Positions 8,764 through 17,554 of a stretch of 64,000 bases of DNA are shown here, in pieces. The DNA lies in NCBI RefSeq assembly GCF_009671205.1, contig NZ_CP045309.1:1984001-2048000 (forward strand), in the 5' to 3' direction. The stretch comes from Micromonospora terminaliae. Lineage in GTDB: Bacteria > Actinomycetota > Actinomycetes > Mycobacteriales > Micromonosporaceae. The translations under genes were made by a program, and so were the position numbers. The notes under the pieces were generated by a model. It saw nothing but the letters and a program-made list of their open reading frames with translations. It made no database searches and had not been told where the DNA came from. Numbering within the stretch: position 1 is the stretch's first letter; each line of letters begins with the position of its first letter.

Positions 8764-9185
8764 TGCCGGAGATCAACGGGAAAAGCACTGCGAGATCCAG
8801 GCGATCGCCTGGCCGTGGAGCGTGACGTGCTGCCGTCGCTGCAGTTGGGGCAGTCGAGGTGTCAGCCGTATGGTCGACAAGCTGTCCACGGTTCGGAAGT
8901 GCCGAGGTGACGACGCCGGCCAAGCGCGACAGCTCACTGAGCGCGACGAGCCCGCTGAGGCTGCCCTCGCTGTCGGAAGCCGTGGTGCAGATGAGCCGCG
9001 CGGGCGGCGACCGGGCGTTCCGGGTGGCCTCGCCAGGCATAGAGGCGCTCGCTGGGGCTGGCGGCGCCAGAGTCGTAGGGCATCGAAATTTGGCCGATGA
9101 GGACATGCGGTAGGGCCGCTGGGAGGACGTCGCCTCGTCGGTGGCTACCGATAGCCTTTCGCCAAAGAACGTGAAAGGGATGGCG
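8764..9185. other. intergenic stretch before TerB-like gene
   Basis: No supported gene. Frames on both strands overlap and have shadow-like composition. The final bases hold the AAAGGGA ribosome-binding site of the following gene. Part may be residual IS21 DNA, but I could not recognise more transposase sequence. Confidence 0.4.
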
Positions 9186-10367
9186 ATGGACCTTCGTGAT
9201 GTTGGGCTTGGACGGCTGAAGGGCGTTGCCGACGCCGCCGGACGGATGGTTGCCGACGGCACGAGCGCCGCGAGGCAGCTTGTCGTTGATGCTGCTGGCG
9301 ATGCACAGGAGATCGTGAAGCAGTCCGCCGAGCAGGTGATGGCGAAGGTCGGAGAGGTCAAGGACGGCCTGTCGGCCTGGTCGTCCGGCAACCCCGCCGA
9401 TTCCGGCGACTTGTCCGCGCTCGGCGCGGACGGGAAGTTGCTCTATTGCCGGGTGTTGGTGAGCTTGGCGCTGGTCGACGGCCTCCTCGATCCTCGCGAG
9501 ATCGCGAATCTGTACCTGTTCGCATCGACGATCGGTCTCGACGACGAAGCGCGATCGGAGTTGCGCAGGGAAATCACTGGGGCGCAACGGGATGCCGCGA
9601 GCGACGCAGGGGTCCCTGACGTCACGGTGGAGCTGTCCAGGGAACTGCACGACCGCCTCGAGGAGGATCAGCGCGAGCCGGTGTTCACGGTGCTGGTGCG
9701 CGATCTGGTGCGAATCTCGCGTGCTGACAGACATGCTGCAGACGCCGAGCGTGAGCGAATCGTGCTGGTCGCAGGACTCGTGTTCGCCGAGTCAGCTGAC
9801 AAGGTCGTGGAGGCGACCGAGCGGTTCGTGATTGCGGAAGAGGACTTCGCTTCCGGCAAGATCACGACCAGCCAGTTGGAGACCACCACCAAGGACATTG
9901 CTGCCAGGGCGGCTGCGTTCGGTGCCCCGATCGCCGCGATCAGTCTTGCTGGCAGCGTCTCCGGCCTCAGCGGGGCGGGAATCACCTCGGGTCTGGCCGC
10001 CCTGGGGTTCGGCGGCCTGCTGGGCCTGAGCGCGATGGCCACCGGGATCGGCACCGTGGTGATCCTCGGGGTCGCGGTTCACCAAGGCGCGCGTTGGGTG
10101 CTGGCCACCAACGAGCGCGAACGAGAAAATCGGCGCGAGCATCTGATTCAGCAAGTCATCAAGAATCACCAGCAGGCAATGGCCGAGCTCACCGACGACA
10201 TCGCCGGGCTCGCTCACCGGATGGAGGCCCACCTCACCCAGACCACGAGGAACGAGGAGCGACTCGCCACGCTCAGGGATGAGTTGGCCGCCTTCCAGTT
10301 GGCCCTGGTGAATCTGCAGACCAGTCAGGAGGCCTTCGAACGGCGGGAGCCGCTCAGTGTCGGGTGA
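9186..10367 (+). CDS. TerB-like domain protein with glycine-rich membrane segment
   Basis: 394 residues. I chose the ATG at 9186 (MDLRDVG) because GAAAGGGA lies five bases upstream; a GTG at 9141 and an ATG at 9180 are alternatives. Residues about 85-210 resemble the helical TerB-like fold (LLYCRVLVSLALVDGLLDPREIANLYLFASTIGL, then VRISRADRHAADAERERIVLVAGLVF), with acidic residues where TerB proteins bind metal. Residues about 245-300 form a glycine- and alanine-rich hydrophobic hairpin, probably membrane-inserted. The last 90 residues are a predicted coiled coil. The next gene starts inside its 3' end, so the two products likely act together. A membrane-stress or phage-sensing role is possible but unproven. 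Confidence 0.6.
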   Translation: MDLRDVGLGRLKGVADAAGRMVADGTSAARQLVVDAAGDAQEIVKQSAEQVMAKVGEVKDGLSAWSSGNPADSGDLSALGADGKLLYCRVLVSLALVDGLLDPREIANLYLFASTIGLDDEARSELRREITGAQRDAASDAGVPDVTVELSRELHDRLEEDQREPVFTVLVRDLVRISRADRHAADAERERIVLVAGLVFAESADKVVEATERFVIAEEDFASGKITTSQLETTTKDIAARAAAFGAPIAAISLAGSVSGLSGAGITSGLAALGFGGLLGLSAMATGIGTVVILGVAVHQGARWVLATNERERENRREHLIQQVIKNHQQAMAELTDDIAGLAHRMEAHLTQTTRNEERLATLRDELAAFQLALVNLQTSQEAFERREPLSVG

Positions 10368-11805
10368 CCAGCTTTCGGCTGCTGCCGCGGTCGTGGCTTA
10401 CCAGGCCGTCACGCTGACCGAACTGCGGGGCTTGTTCGACCAGGCGGAATTCGACCTCAAGGATGTCCTCGAACGCGAACTTCGCGTCAGCGACACCCTG
10501 GATTCGGTCGAGTCCGAGTTCGACGCGGTGCGCGCCCGTCTCCAAGCAATGGGCGTCCTCGTACCAGCTCAAGAGTCCCAGTCGAGCGCAATGGTCACCG
10601 TTAGTGGCGAGGCACCGAGCTACCGCCGTTACGCCGTCCCCATCGTCCCGACTGATGACGACTTCGATCAGCTCGTCAGGCTTGCCGAAGCCCGGTTGGA
10701 TCTGCTGGGTATCGATCTGACCCGGGACCCGCTCCAGCAGGTTCTACCCGCCGGCCAGATCGCTCGCAGCCTGCGCGGCTACGCCGAGGAACATGGCGAC
10801 GTCAGCTGGGACAAGACCGACTGGACGGTCGTCCTGCTTGCCGGAGCCCTCGCGACCCTCCTTGACATCATCCTCGTCCGCATCCCCCAGGGCTCCACCT
10901 TCGGAGGCAAGGAGTACCCGGGATCGCCCCTCACCAAGTGGCTCCAGGACAAGGATCGGGCTCAAGACATCCATGCCCGATTCTTCAAGAGGTTCGAGAA
11001 GCTGGCCAAAGTTCCCTATGACGCCTCCACCACGTGGGCCACCGGGGGCCGGGTCAGCGGCATGTCGTCGTATACCCATCGGCTCCAGAGCCTCGGCCAC
11101 GACCCGGCCCTGGGTTTCCTCTACGGCGTTGCAGATCTCATGCACGGCACCGGCACCTACATCGACAAGGCAGGGCGCCTGGTCCAGGTCCCAGCCACCG
11201 GCTACGACCCGGTCGACCTGATCACCGCGCTCATCACCCAGGTGCGCCATCTGCTCTCGGACGTCTACACTCCTGCCGGCCTGCAGCCCCCGTTCTTCAG
11301 CCTCCTTCAGCTAGGACAGGTTGGTTCCCCGTTCGCCTTGGACCCCTCCGGCGTCAAGGTGCCCTGGACCGAGGTCGCCCGCTACATGTATAAGAACGGC
11401 TACGACCTGCGCCATTTCTTCACGATGGGCATCACTCCTGGCGTGGTGTCCGCGATCATCCGTGGGTACTGGCTTCTCAAGAGCTATGCCACCGGCGGTA
11501 TGGCAGCGCAACGGAAGCTGGAGCACGCCAAACTCACCTCCATGCTGCTGCTCGGGCACTCCATCGCCACCTCAGGCACGCTTCTCAAGACCGGGCTGGT
11601 GTTTGGCATGAACCCGGCCGCCCTCAACTACAACCAGATTCTGGCCATGGCGCCCGCCACCATCGCCTGGTTCAAAGAAGCCATCGCCCGCGACCGTCGA
11701 ATCAGTCAAGCCCTAGAGAAGGAATGGGAATTGCTCCTCACCGAATCCGAGGGGCAATCGTGGCCAGCGAGCCGAGTCACGAACCTGGGCAGGCTGTCAA
11801 TCTGA
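10357..11805 (+). CDS. uncharacterised protein coupled to TerB-like gene
   Basis: 482 residues from a GTG that overlaps the upstream stop by 11 nt, with GGGAG seven bases before it. I do not recognise the family. Seen: an N-terminal coiled coil (about 15-65), a hydrophobic segment (TVVLLAGALATLLDIILVRIP), a conserved-looking core with GGRVSGMSSYTHRLQSLGHDPALGFLYGVADLMHGTGTY, and hydrophobic helices near residues 365-440. HRLQSLGHDP and DLMHG could coordinate metal, but this is speculation. The strict coupling to the TerB-like protein suggests a two-component membrane-associated system. The codon use matches its partner. Confidence 0.6.
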   Translation: MSGDQLSAAAAVVAYQAVTLTELRGLFDQAEFDLKDVLERELRVSDTLDSVESEFDAVRARLQAMGVLVPAQESQSSAMVTVSGEAPSYRRYAVPIVPTDDDFDQLVRLAEARLDLLGIDLTRDPLQQVLPAGQIARSLRGYAEEHGDVSWDKTDWTVVLLAGALATLLDIILVRIPQGSTFGGKEYPGSPLTKWLQDKDRAQDIHARFFKRFEKLAKVPYDASTTWATGGRVSGMSSYTHRLQSLGHDPALGFLYGVADLMHGTGTYIDKAGRLVQVPATGYDPVDLITALITQVRHLLSDVYTPAGLQPPFFSLLQLGQVGSPFALDPSGVKVPWTEVARYMYKNGYDLRHFFTMGITPGVVSAIIRGYWLLKSYATGGMAAQRKLEHAKLTSMLLLGHSIATSGTLLKTGLVFGMNPAALNYNQILAMAPATIAWFKEAIARDRRISQALEKEWELLLTESEGQSWPASRVTNLGRLSI

Positions 11806-12436
11806 TGAAGCGCGGCTTGATTTGCAAGGCCATTTGGTCACATGCGCGCACATGCCGCTGGCACGAAAGGCGCGGGGCGGGATCCCAGGGAGATGCTTGA
11901 GCTGCTCCGTATTCTGGGCGGCCGCAGGCGGCTTGGCAAGTCGGTTGTGTATGGCCGGGGGGAGCGGTTCGGGAACTTCGGGACGCACTTACCCGTCGGC
12001 AGCGCCTACCTCGTAGGCCAGGGTCAGCGACGCGTAGCCGGCGCTCAGTACGAGCGCCGACCTGCCCGACAGGGGGGCCGGTTCAGCCGATCAGCTGCCC
12101 GCCGGTCTCGGGCCCGAGAGCGGGGAGCAAGTTGGGAGCAACCGGCTTCACAGAACGGCGCCCGAACAGCGCTTGACGGCACCGAACAGCTGCACCCACC
12201 GTAATCTGCAGGTTTCGTTGTTGCAGGTCAGCGTGGGTCCGGGGTCGCGCTTCACGCCGATGAGGTCGCTGGGCGACCTTCCCGTAGCCAGTAGGTGAGG
12301 ACCATCGTCCCTGAGCGGAGAATTCGTCCTTTCGCACATGTGATTGGTTGGTGCGGTGACCCTTCGGCCTCGATACTGGCCGGATGGCGGAGTTGACCCG
12401 GTGGGCGCGCGGCGGGGCGGACTCGACCGTCAGCGC
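11806..12436. other. 631-bp stretch without a supported gene
   Basis: Frames on both strands are short or have shadow-like composition. No RNA gene or clear hairpin was seen. It separates the plus-strand TerB-like pair from the minus-strand NACHT pair, so it probably carries the 3' untranslated ends of both. Confidence 0.4.
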
Positions 12437-13198
12437 TCAAGCGCCTTCCGGCGACCTGTCCGAGGACTGGGCCCTGCGCCTGCGCCACCGCGTCGCCCGC
12501 CATAGCAGCCAACCGCAACCGACTGAGAGCGTCACTGCCATCACCCACGCGGTATTGTTGTCCAGGATTCCGACGGGCACCGCGATGCTGTCGCCCGTGG
12601 ACTGTAGGAACAGGAACAGGGCGGCGATTTGCAGGCCTGTGCCGAAGACCTCGAGAAGCGCGAAGCGTATCGGCGATGTGCCGGTGGCGCCGGCGATGGT
12701 GCGTGCGATGTTGCTCGAGGTGACCAACACCGTTGCTGCGGCGGCCTTCGGCAGCAGTCGACGTGTCCGCTGCAACGCCCTCCGCCAGAGGGGGGAACGG
12801 CGGGCGACCCACTGCATCGCGCTGTCGCCGTACCAGCGGCCGAGCAGGTAGTACGCGACATGGGCGATCGTGCGCCGGGTGATGCCCACGGCGAGAAGCG
12901 GAACCATCCCGACCTTGACGCTCGCCAGCAGGAGGTACCGGTTTCGACCATCCAGAACAGGCAACAGGAGCGGATGGTCCCGCAGAAGCACGGGCCACAG
13001 CGTGTTGGCGGCGCCGGTAGCTGCCAACAGCGCGGCCACCACGATCAGCAGCACCGTGAGGCGCACCGGTGGACGGCCGACGGACTGCCCGCTCGTCCCC
13101 GCTCCAGCGGAATCAGCGAGTCCCCAGGCCGGCTGCGTGCGCAAGCGGCGGAGTAGGCGGCCAGGTTGCGGTCTCCGGGATCCGCGCCGCTCAGCCAT
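12437..13198 (-). CDS. DedA/VTT-like membrane protein
   Basis: 253 residues starting at an ATG that overlaps the NACHT gene stop by eight bases; an in-frame GTG further upstream would lie inside the NACHT gene. An N-terminal basic region is followed by a membrane helix (LTVLLIVVAALLAATGA). The segment GRNRYLLLASVKVGMVPLLAVGITRRTIAHVAYYLLGRWYGDSAMQW is the hallmark of actinobacterial DedA-like proteins, with a re-entrant region and the YYLLGRWYG motif. Two further hydrophobic stretches lie near residues 160-235. DedA proteins scramble or flip phospholipids. Coupling to a NACHT ATPase suggests that it is the effector or membrane partner of that protein; this is inference. Confidence 0.7.
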   Translation of the reverse strand: MAERRGSRRPQPGRLLRRLRTQPAWGLADSAGAGTSGQSVGRPPVRLTVLLIVVAALLAATGAANTLWPVLLRDHPLLLPVLDGRNRYLLLASVKVGMVPLLAVGITRRTIAHVAYYLLGRWYGDSAMQWVARRSPLWRRALQRTRRLLPKAAAATVLVTSSNIARTIAGATGTSPIRFALLEVFGTGLQIAALFLFLQSTGDSIAVPVGILDNNTAWVMAVTLSVGCGWLLWRATRWRRRRAQSSDRSPEGA

Positions 13199-15566
13199 CG
13201 ACGGACCGCCATGCCGGGGCGGTCCCGACGCTCCATCGGGGCGCTTCTGCTGGACTTGCTTGCGGCTCAACGCATTGGGCAGCCAACCGGTCCCGTAGCC
13301 GGCTGTGCCGAAACTGGTAGACCGGGCCTGCCGTGCGCAACACTCCTCGTTGGTGGGCGTCCTCAAGGAACCGCAGCATCCGCAGCGGTGCCAGTCCGCG
13401 GCGATGCAGTTCGAGGAACGTCAGCGAAACCGACCAGGTGTTCGAGTAGACGCGTCCGGCCAGCAAACCGATGACCGACCAGGTTCCGATCCATGCCATC
13501 AAGCCGGCTCCGGTCCACGGTCGTAAGCCGGTCCGGCCGACCAGGACCGCGCCCGAGACAAGACCGAACACCAGGCCGAAGATCAGCCCGAGGACGAGAC
13601 CATGCAGGCGGTCGCGGCGCCAGCAGGTAAGGGGGTCGATCGGGCTGTTAGCGTCTGCGGACGGCATTGTCGCGCCGACGGCCAGCCGGAAGATGATCCG
13701 CAGAATCAGCCACACCGTGACGCCGAACACCGTGCCCCAGGCCACGCCGAGGGCGGACGCCCAACCCGCGGCGCCGCCCAGGACGACGAATACCACTCCC
13801 AGTCCGATGCTGTCGCGCGAGACGGGCCGCCAGCGGCGCCTCGCGGACGATTCGGCCTCTGGGCGGGACTTCCGTTTGACATAGCTGCCGCCCGCAGCGC
13901 CGAGGCCCGCCCCCACGAGCCCGCCGACCAGAGTCGCGACCAGCGCTGCCAGCACGCCCCGGCCAACCCGAAAGCCTAGTGCGAAGCCAAAGACGAGCCC
14001 GGCGAGTAGCCCGAACACCAGCCCGTCGACGCGTCCTTCGACCGAACCAACCCTGCTGGGATCGGCTAGCGCTGGTCGGGACCACCGGATGGAGCCCAAC
14101 TGCCGGGGGCTGCGGCAATCCTGCATGGGGATCCGGCGCGCGATCAGGATGCCGACCAGCACGCCGCAGCCTCCACCGGCCGCACCCCCCACGGCGGCGG
14201 CCACGAGGCTGTGCCCGGATCCATACCCGAGGACGAGACCGGGGCCGAGCGTCGCGGCGACTGCAGTGGTCTGGAAACGAAACGTGGGCGGCCGCCACTC
14301 GCGAATTCGCCACCAGGCCAGGTCCTCGGTGCCCCGTACCTGCATTTCGTGCGCCGCATAGGCCAGCCAGCGCCGGGCTTCCTCCATTTTGTAGTGAGGC
14401 CTGCGTGATCGGCGGGGACGCCTCGGTCGATCGGTGTAGGCGGCAGTAATCACTCGGTCGAGGAGGTACCCCTCTGCCTCGGTCGAGTCGGTGAAGTGTT
14501 GGTTGATGAAATCCAGCAGCGGCCGTGGGTCCTGCGCGAAGGCGTAGTTGTCGCGGACCAGACTGAGCATCAACGGGGTGCACAGTGCCCGGGAGATTGG
14601 ACTGTCGGAGTCGTTCCGCACGTGCTCCACCAGGTCGCACCATGGGCCCGCGTCCTCCTGCGGCCGGCAGCTCCCCAGGTAGTCTGCGGCCTCGTGGTTG
14701 CTCAGCGGGACCAGCTCGAACGCAACCGCGCAGACCAGCCAGCCTCCTGCCGCTGCGTCTCGCATGGCGTCCGTCCGGGAGATCAGGACGAGCTGGAATG
14801 ACGCCTGTCCATTCAGCGCTTGTAGTGCGGAACTGCGGAGCCCGACCGGCAGCTGATCCAGACCGTCGAGCAAGACCACCAGCCGGTCTTCGACGAGCAG
14901 TCGGCGGGCCACGTCGGGGCCGTAGTCCGGAGCCTTCAGAAACGGATACTCGACCGTCATCCGCTCCACGAGCCAGTCTTCCAGGTCGGTTTCGTCCGGA
15001 TCCCAACCGGTCAGTGAGAACAGGACCGGTACGCGGGCCTTCGCCCGGTCACCGTCGCTCGTGGAACGGTTCAGCACGTCGAGTAATAGCAGCATCGCAG
15101 CGCTGGACTTTCCGGTGCCCTCCCCGCCGAGCAGCACCAAGCGATCGCAGTCCGGCAGGTCGTAGAGAGCCGACAAGCTGGCCGTGTCCCGTGGGGCTGG
15201 GCTTGAGAGGCTCATCGGAGCCCTCGCCGGCCCGACGCCCACGGTCGACGGCAGCAGCCGCACGGGAATCGGTGCCGGGTGACGGAGCTGCCGCTCCATG
15301 GCCGCCTCGGTCCAACGCTGGTGTACGGCGCGCGCCAGCTCGCGAGCAGCATCGTCCAGCGTGCGTTTGTCGGGTCGGGACGGGAGGAAGGACAACATCC
15401 CGACGGTCCCGACCACCACCGTAATGGTGGTCTGCACCAGGATGCTCCCCTCGTTGCGATCGTTGATCAAGAAGAAGGCGGGAAGAGTGAGCCATCCGAC
15501 AGTCATGCCGATCACTACGAACGCAATACGCACTCTCCGCGAATGCTGACGCTGCATATCGAGCAC
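13191..15566 (-). CDS. NACHT-type NTPase with glycine-rich membrane domain
   Basis: 791 residues. Two hydrophobic helices at about 13-60 anchor the N-terminus. The NTPase part has Walker A GGEGTGKS (about 147-154), Walker B RLVVLLDGLDQL (about 228-239) and LVLISRTD as sensor, typical of NACHT proteins. From about residue 440 to 720 there are repeated glycine-rich hydrophobic segments (VFGLLAGLVFGFALGF, LGLIFGLVFGLVSG), which suggest several membrane helices packed by glycine zippers. The C-terminus (FLEDAHQRGVLRTAGPVYQFRHSRLRDRLA) is the common end module of these proteins. Bacterial NACHT proteins can be anti-phage sensors. The DedA-like gene is coupled downstream. Start codon choice (GTG 15566 or ATG 15557) is uncertain. 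Confidence 0.85.
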   Translation of the reverse strand: MLDMQRQHSRRVRIAFVVIGMTVGWLTLPAFFLINDRNEGSILVQTTITVVVGTVGMLSFLPSRPDKRTLDDAARELARAVHQRWTEAAMERQLRHPAPIPVRLLPSTVGVGPARAPMSLSSPAPRDTASLSALYDLPDCDRLVLLGGEGTGKSSAAMLLLLDVLNRSTSDGDRAKARVPVLFSLTGWDPDETDLEDWLVERMTVEYPFLKAPDYGPDVARRLLVEDRLVVLLDGLDQLPVGLRSSALQALNGQASFQLVLISRTDAMRDAAAGGWLVCAVAFELVPLSNHEAADYLGSCRPQEDAGPWCDLVEHVRNDSDSPISRALCTPLMLSLVRDNYAFAQDPRPLLDFINQHFTDSTEAEGYLLDRVITAAYTDRPRRPRRSRRPHYKMEEARRWLAYAAHEMQVRGTEDLAWWRIREWRPPTFRFQTTAVAATLGPGLVLGYGSGHSLVAAAVGGAAGGGCGVLVGILIARRIPMQDCRSPRQLGSIRWSRPALADPSRVGSVEGRVDGLVFGLLAGLVFGFALGFRVGRGVLAALVATLVGGLVGAGLGAAGGSYVKRKSRPEAESSARRRWRPVSRDSIGLGVVFVVLGGAAGWASALGVAWGTVFGVTVWLILRIIFRLAVGATMPSADANSPIDPLTCWRRDRLHGLVLGLIFGLVFGLVSGAVLVGRTGLRPWTGAGLMAWIGTWSVIGLLAGRVYSNTWSVSLTFLELHRRGLAPLRMLRFLEDAHQRGVLRTAGPVYQFRHSRLRDRLAAQCVEPQASPAEAPRWSVGTAPAWRSVDG

Positions 15567-15624
15567 CTACATCATGAGGAGGGACCGCCGAGACTCCGTG
15601 GCGTTGGTTGATGTCGTGCGGCGC

Positions 15625-16647
15625 TCACAATCGTCCGCGGACGTCCCTGGTCGTGGACCTGCCGAGCAGGGCCGGGACCCACAGGAGGTGGCTAGCAAGT
15701 CGCAGCCAGCACGTGCTGAGCGTCGCATAGCGCGTCGAGCACTCGGCCAGATACCGCTGCCAGGTTGCGGGACAGTGCCTTCGCCACCAGACGGTGTTCA
15801 TGCGGGCGCCGCTCGCGGACGCGAGCTGGACGGGGTCGGATTCCGACGGATGCTCCCGAACCAGCGCCGCCAGGAGATTGGGGCGCTCCGCCTGGAGGTC
15901 GGCCCGAAAATCGATCATGTCATCGGCGGCTTTGCCCAATATGCCGAGTGCGGAGAACTGACGATACGCTGGCTCAGGCAGTGCCACGTTCATCGACAGG
16001 GCGACCACCTGTGCCACCGCCGTGAGGAATCCGCCGGAATCCAACGTGGCCGCCCGCAGGAGTTGCGCGAAGTGGGCCTCCGCAGGTGCCGAGCGTCCAC
16101 CGATCGTGTAGTCCGCATACAACGACCGGACCGATTCGTGCAGGTGATTCCGCAGCGCGGGATAGGTCGGAAAGGGTCGCATGATCTCGCGCCACTCGCC
16201 GAGTGCTTCCGTTACCTGCGCACTACCGAAGACGTCATCGAATGCGACCGGCTCGCCCCGGGCGCACCGTCGTTCGTACTCGTCGTCGAAGGAGAACGCC
16301 AGGCGGGTGAAGGCGACCGCGATCCGGCCCGCCACCAGGCCTACCGCTCGTCCGGCGAGAGATGACAGGCCGTTGAGAATGATGTTCAAGACGCCGTCGT
16401 AGAGCGCGATGCGATGCCGGCGTCGTAGGTCGGTGAACAGCCCACCTATCCGACTCCGCCACGGTAGGGGCCGGTACGGTGCAACGACGATGTGCTTCAG
16501 GTACCAGGGCGCGAAGGCGATGAGTAACCACGGTAGTCGATAGAGGGTAGGGATGGGCCGCCGAGCCCAAGGGAGAGCCCTCCCGCCCGATGACGCCTTC
16601 GCCGACACGCCGACGACCACCGGTGCACTCGAATTGGACGGAGTCAC
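15625..16647 (-). CDS. class-1 isoprenoid biosynthesis-fold enzyme
   Basis: 340 residues from the GTG at 16647, which has a GGAGG site six bases upstream. Two aspartate-rich motifs sit where trans-prenyl transferases bind diphosphate through magnesium: FDDEYE at about 121-125 and ADDMIDFRADL at about 242-246, followed by ERPNLL. The N-terminal region is hydrophobic (LPWLLIAFAPWYL), so the enzyme may associate with the membrane. It is longer and more divergent than FPP/GGPP synthases, and is best described as a head-to-head, cyclase-like or otherwise uncharacterised class-1 enzyme. It is transcribed divergently from the lipid cluster starting at 16880 and shares its theme. Product unknown. Confidence 0.65.
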   Translation of the reverse strand: MTPSNSSAPVVVGVSAKASSGGRALPWARRPIPTLYRLPWLLIAFAPWYLKHIVVAPYRPLPWRSRIGGLFTDLRRRHRIALYDGVLNIILNGLSSLAGRAVGLVAGRIAVAFTRLAFSFDDEYERRCARGEPVAFDDVFGSAQVTEALGEWREIMRPFPTYPALRNHLHESVRSLYADYTIGGRSAPAEAHFAQLLRAATLDSGGFLTAVAQVVALSMNVALPEPAYRQFSALGILGKAADDMIDFRADLQAERPNLLAALVREHPSESDPVQLASASGARMNTVWWRRHCPATWQRYLAECSTRYATLSTCWLRLASHLLWVPALLGRSTTRDVRGRL

Positions 16648-16879
16648 CGGCAACCTCCACGGTGATTTGGGGTGCGTCCGACGCTACGGCCCGTGGGAGG
16701 TCGCCGCCTTCGGACTATGTGGCGGTTACCGTCGGCGCACGGCGTGCCATATCAGCCGTTCGTCGATTCCTCGTCACCGATTGCTTGCCTAGGGTGAAAC
16801 AGGCGTCGTCGGTCGGCCGACGGCTGCCCATCCCGGGCCCTGCACCGGGCTCCCTCGTGCCCGAAGGACTATTTCGCGA
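16648..16879. promoter_or_regulatory. divergent intergenic region of the lipid cluster
   Basis: 232 bases between the class-1 isoprenoid gene (minus) and the CDP-alcohol phosphatidyltransferase gene (plus). It must hold the promoters of both transcripts. I did not find a convincing -35/-10 pair or operator repeat. Confidence 0.4.
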
Positions 16880-17554
16880 ATGCAAAGCCATAGCTGGACA
16901 CATACCCGCCAGCCGCCGCCGCAGTTGCGACGGACCGGTTCTTCGCGCAGACACCTCCCGAACGCCCTCAGCATCGGCCGGATCCTGATTACACCGATCT
17001 TCGGGGTAACACTGATCCAAGCCGGGGACGGGCACAGCTGGCGGGCTGGCGCGCTTTTCGGCGCAGCCGCGCTTACGGACCAGATCGACGGTTGGCTGGC
17101 AAGGCGGTGGCGAGCGGAGTCACGGCTCGGCGCGCTGGTCGATCCACTTGCCGACAAGCTGATCATCGGTACGGCCATGGTCGTGTTGATGCACGCCGGC
17201 CGGATTCCGGAAGTGGCCTTCGCATTGGTCTTGCTTCGGCAAGGGGTGTTGTGGGGCGCGCGGGCGTATTCGCGGGGGCGCTACGGCTTTCCAGTCAGTC
17301 GCATGGCGCGGGCCAGCGCATGGGTTCTATATGCGTCGCTGTGGCTGATCATCATCACGCCTCCCGGTACGCGTTGGCCGCTCGGGCTGTTCTGGGTCGG
17401 CATCGCTTTGGCACTCGCCGAGGTCTGGCCGTACACGCAGGTGCTGAGGAGACATTCCCGGCGGCCATCCGACACGGTGCCGGGCGCCGCGGATCTGGTT
17501 GACCAGGGTGGCCAGCTTCGCGACAGAAGGGATGCGGCATGGACGAGGGTCTGA
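16880..17554 (+). CDS. CDP-alcohol phosphatidyltransferase family protein
   Basis: 224 residues. The full catalytic signature D-x2-D-G-x2-A-R-x8-G-x3-D-x3-D is present: DQIDGWLARR at about 67-76, then LGALVDPLAD with the last two aspartates at about 88 and 92. Around it are five to six hydrophobic helices, as in PgsA-type enzymes, which swap CMP of a CDP-lipid for an alcohol such as glycerol 3-phosphate or inositol phosphate. The start LPNALSIGRILITP is typical of PgsA N-termini, though 25 extra residues precede it. It opens the plus-strand operon and its 3' end overlaps the hydrolase gene by 16 bases. It would install the polar head group of the cluster lipid (inference). Confidence 0.85.
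   Translation: MQSHSWTHTRQPPPQLRRTGSSRRHLPNALSIGRILITPIFGVTLIQAGDGHSWRAGALFGAAALTDQIDGWLARRWRAESRLGALVDPLADKLIIGTAMVVLMHAGRIPEVAFALVLLRQGVLWGARAYSRGRYGFPVSRMARASAWVLYASLWLIIITPPGTRWPLGLFWVGIALALAEVWPYTQVLRRHSRRPSDTVPGAADLVDQGGQLRDRRDAAWTRV

Noticed and set aside
13648..15006. 452-codon frame on the same strand as the NACHT gene
   Set aside because: Alternative frame of the NACHT gene, arginine-rich and without the Walker motifs.
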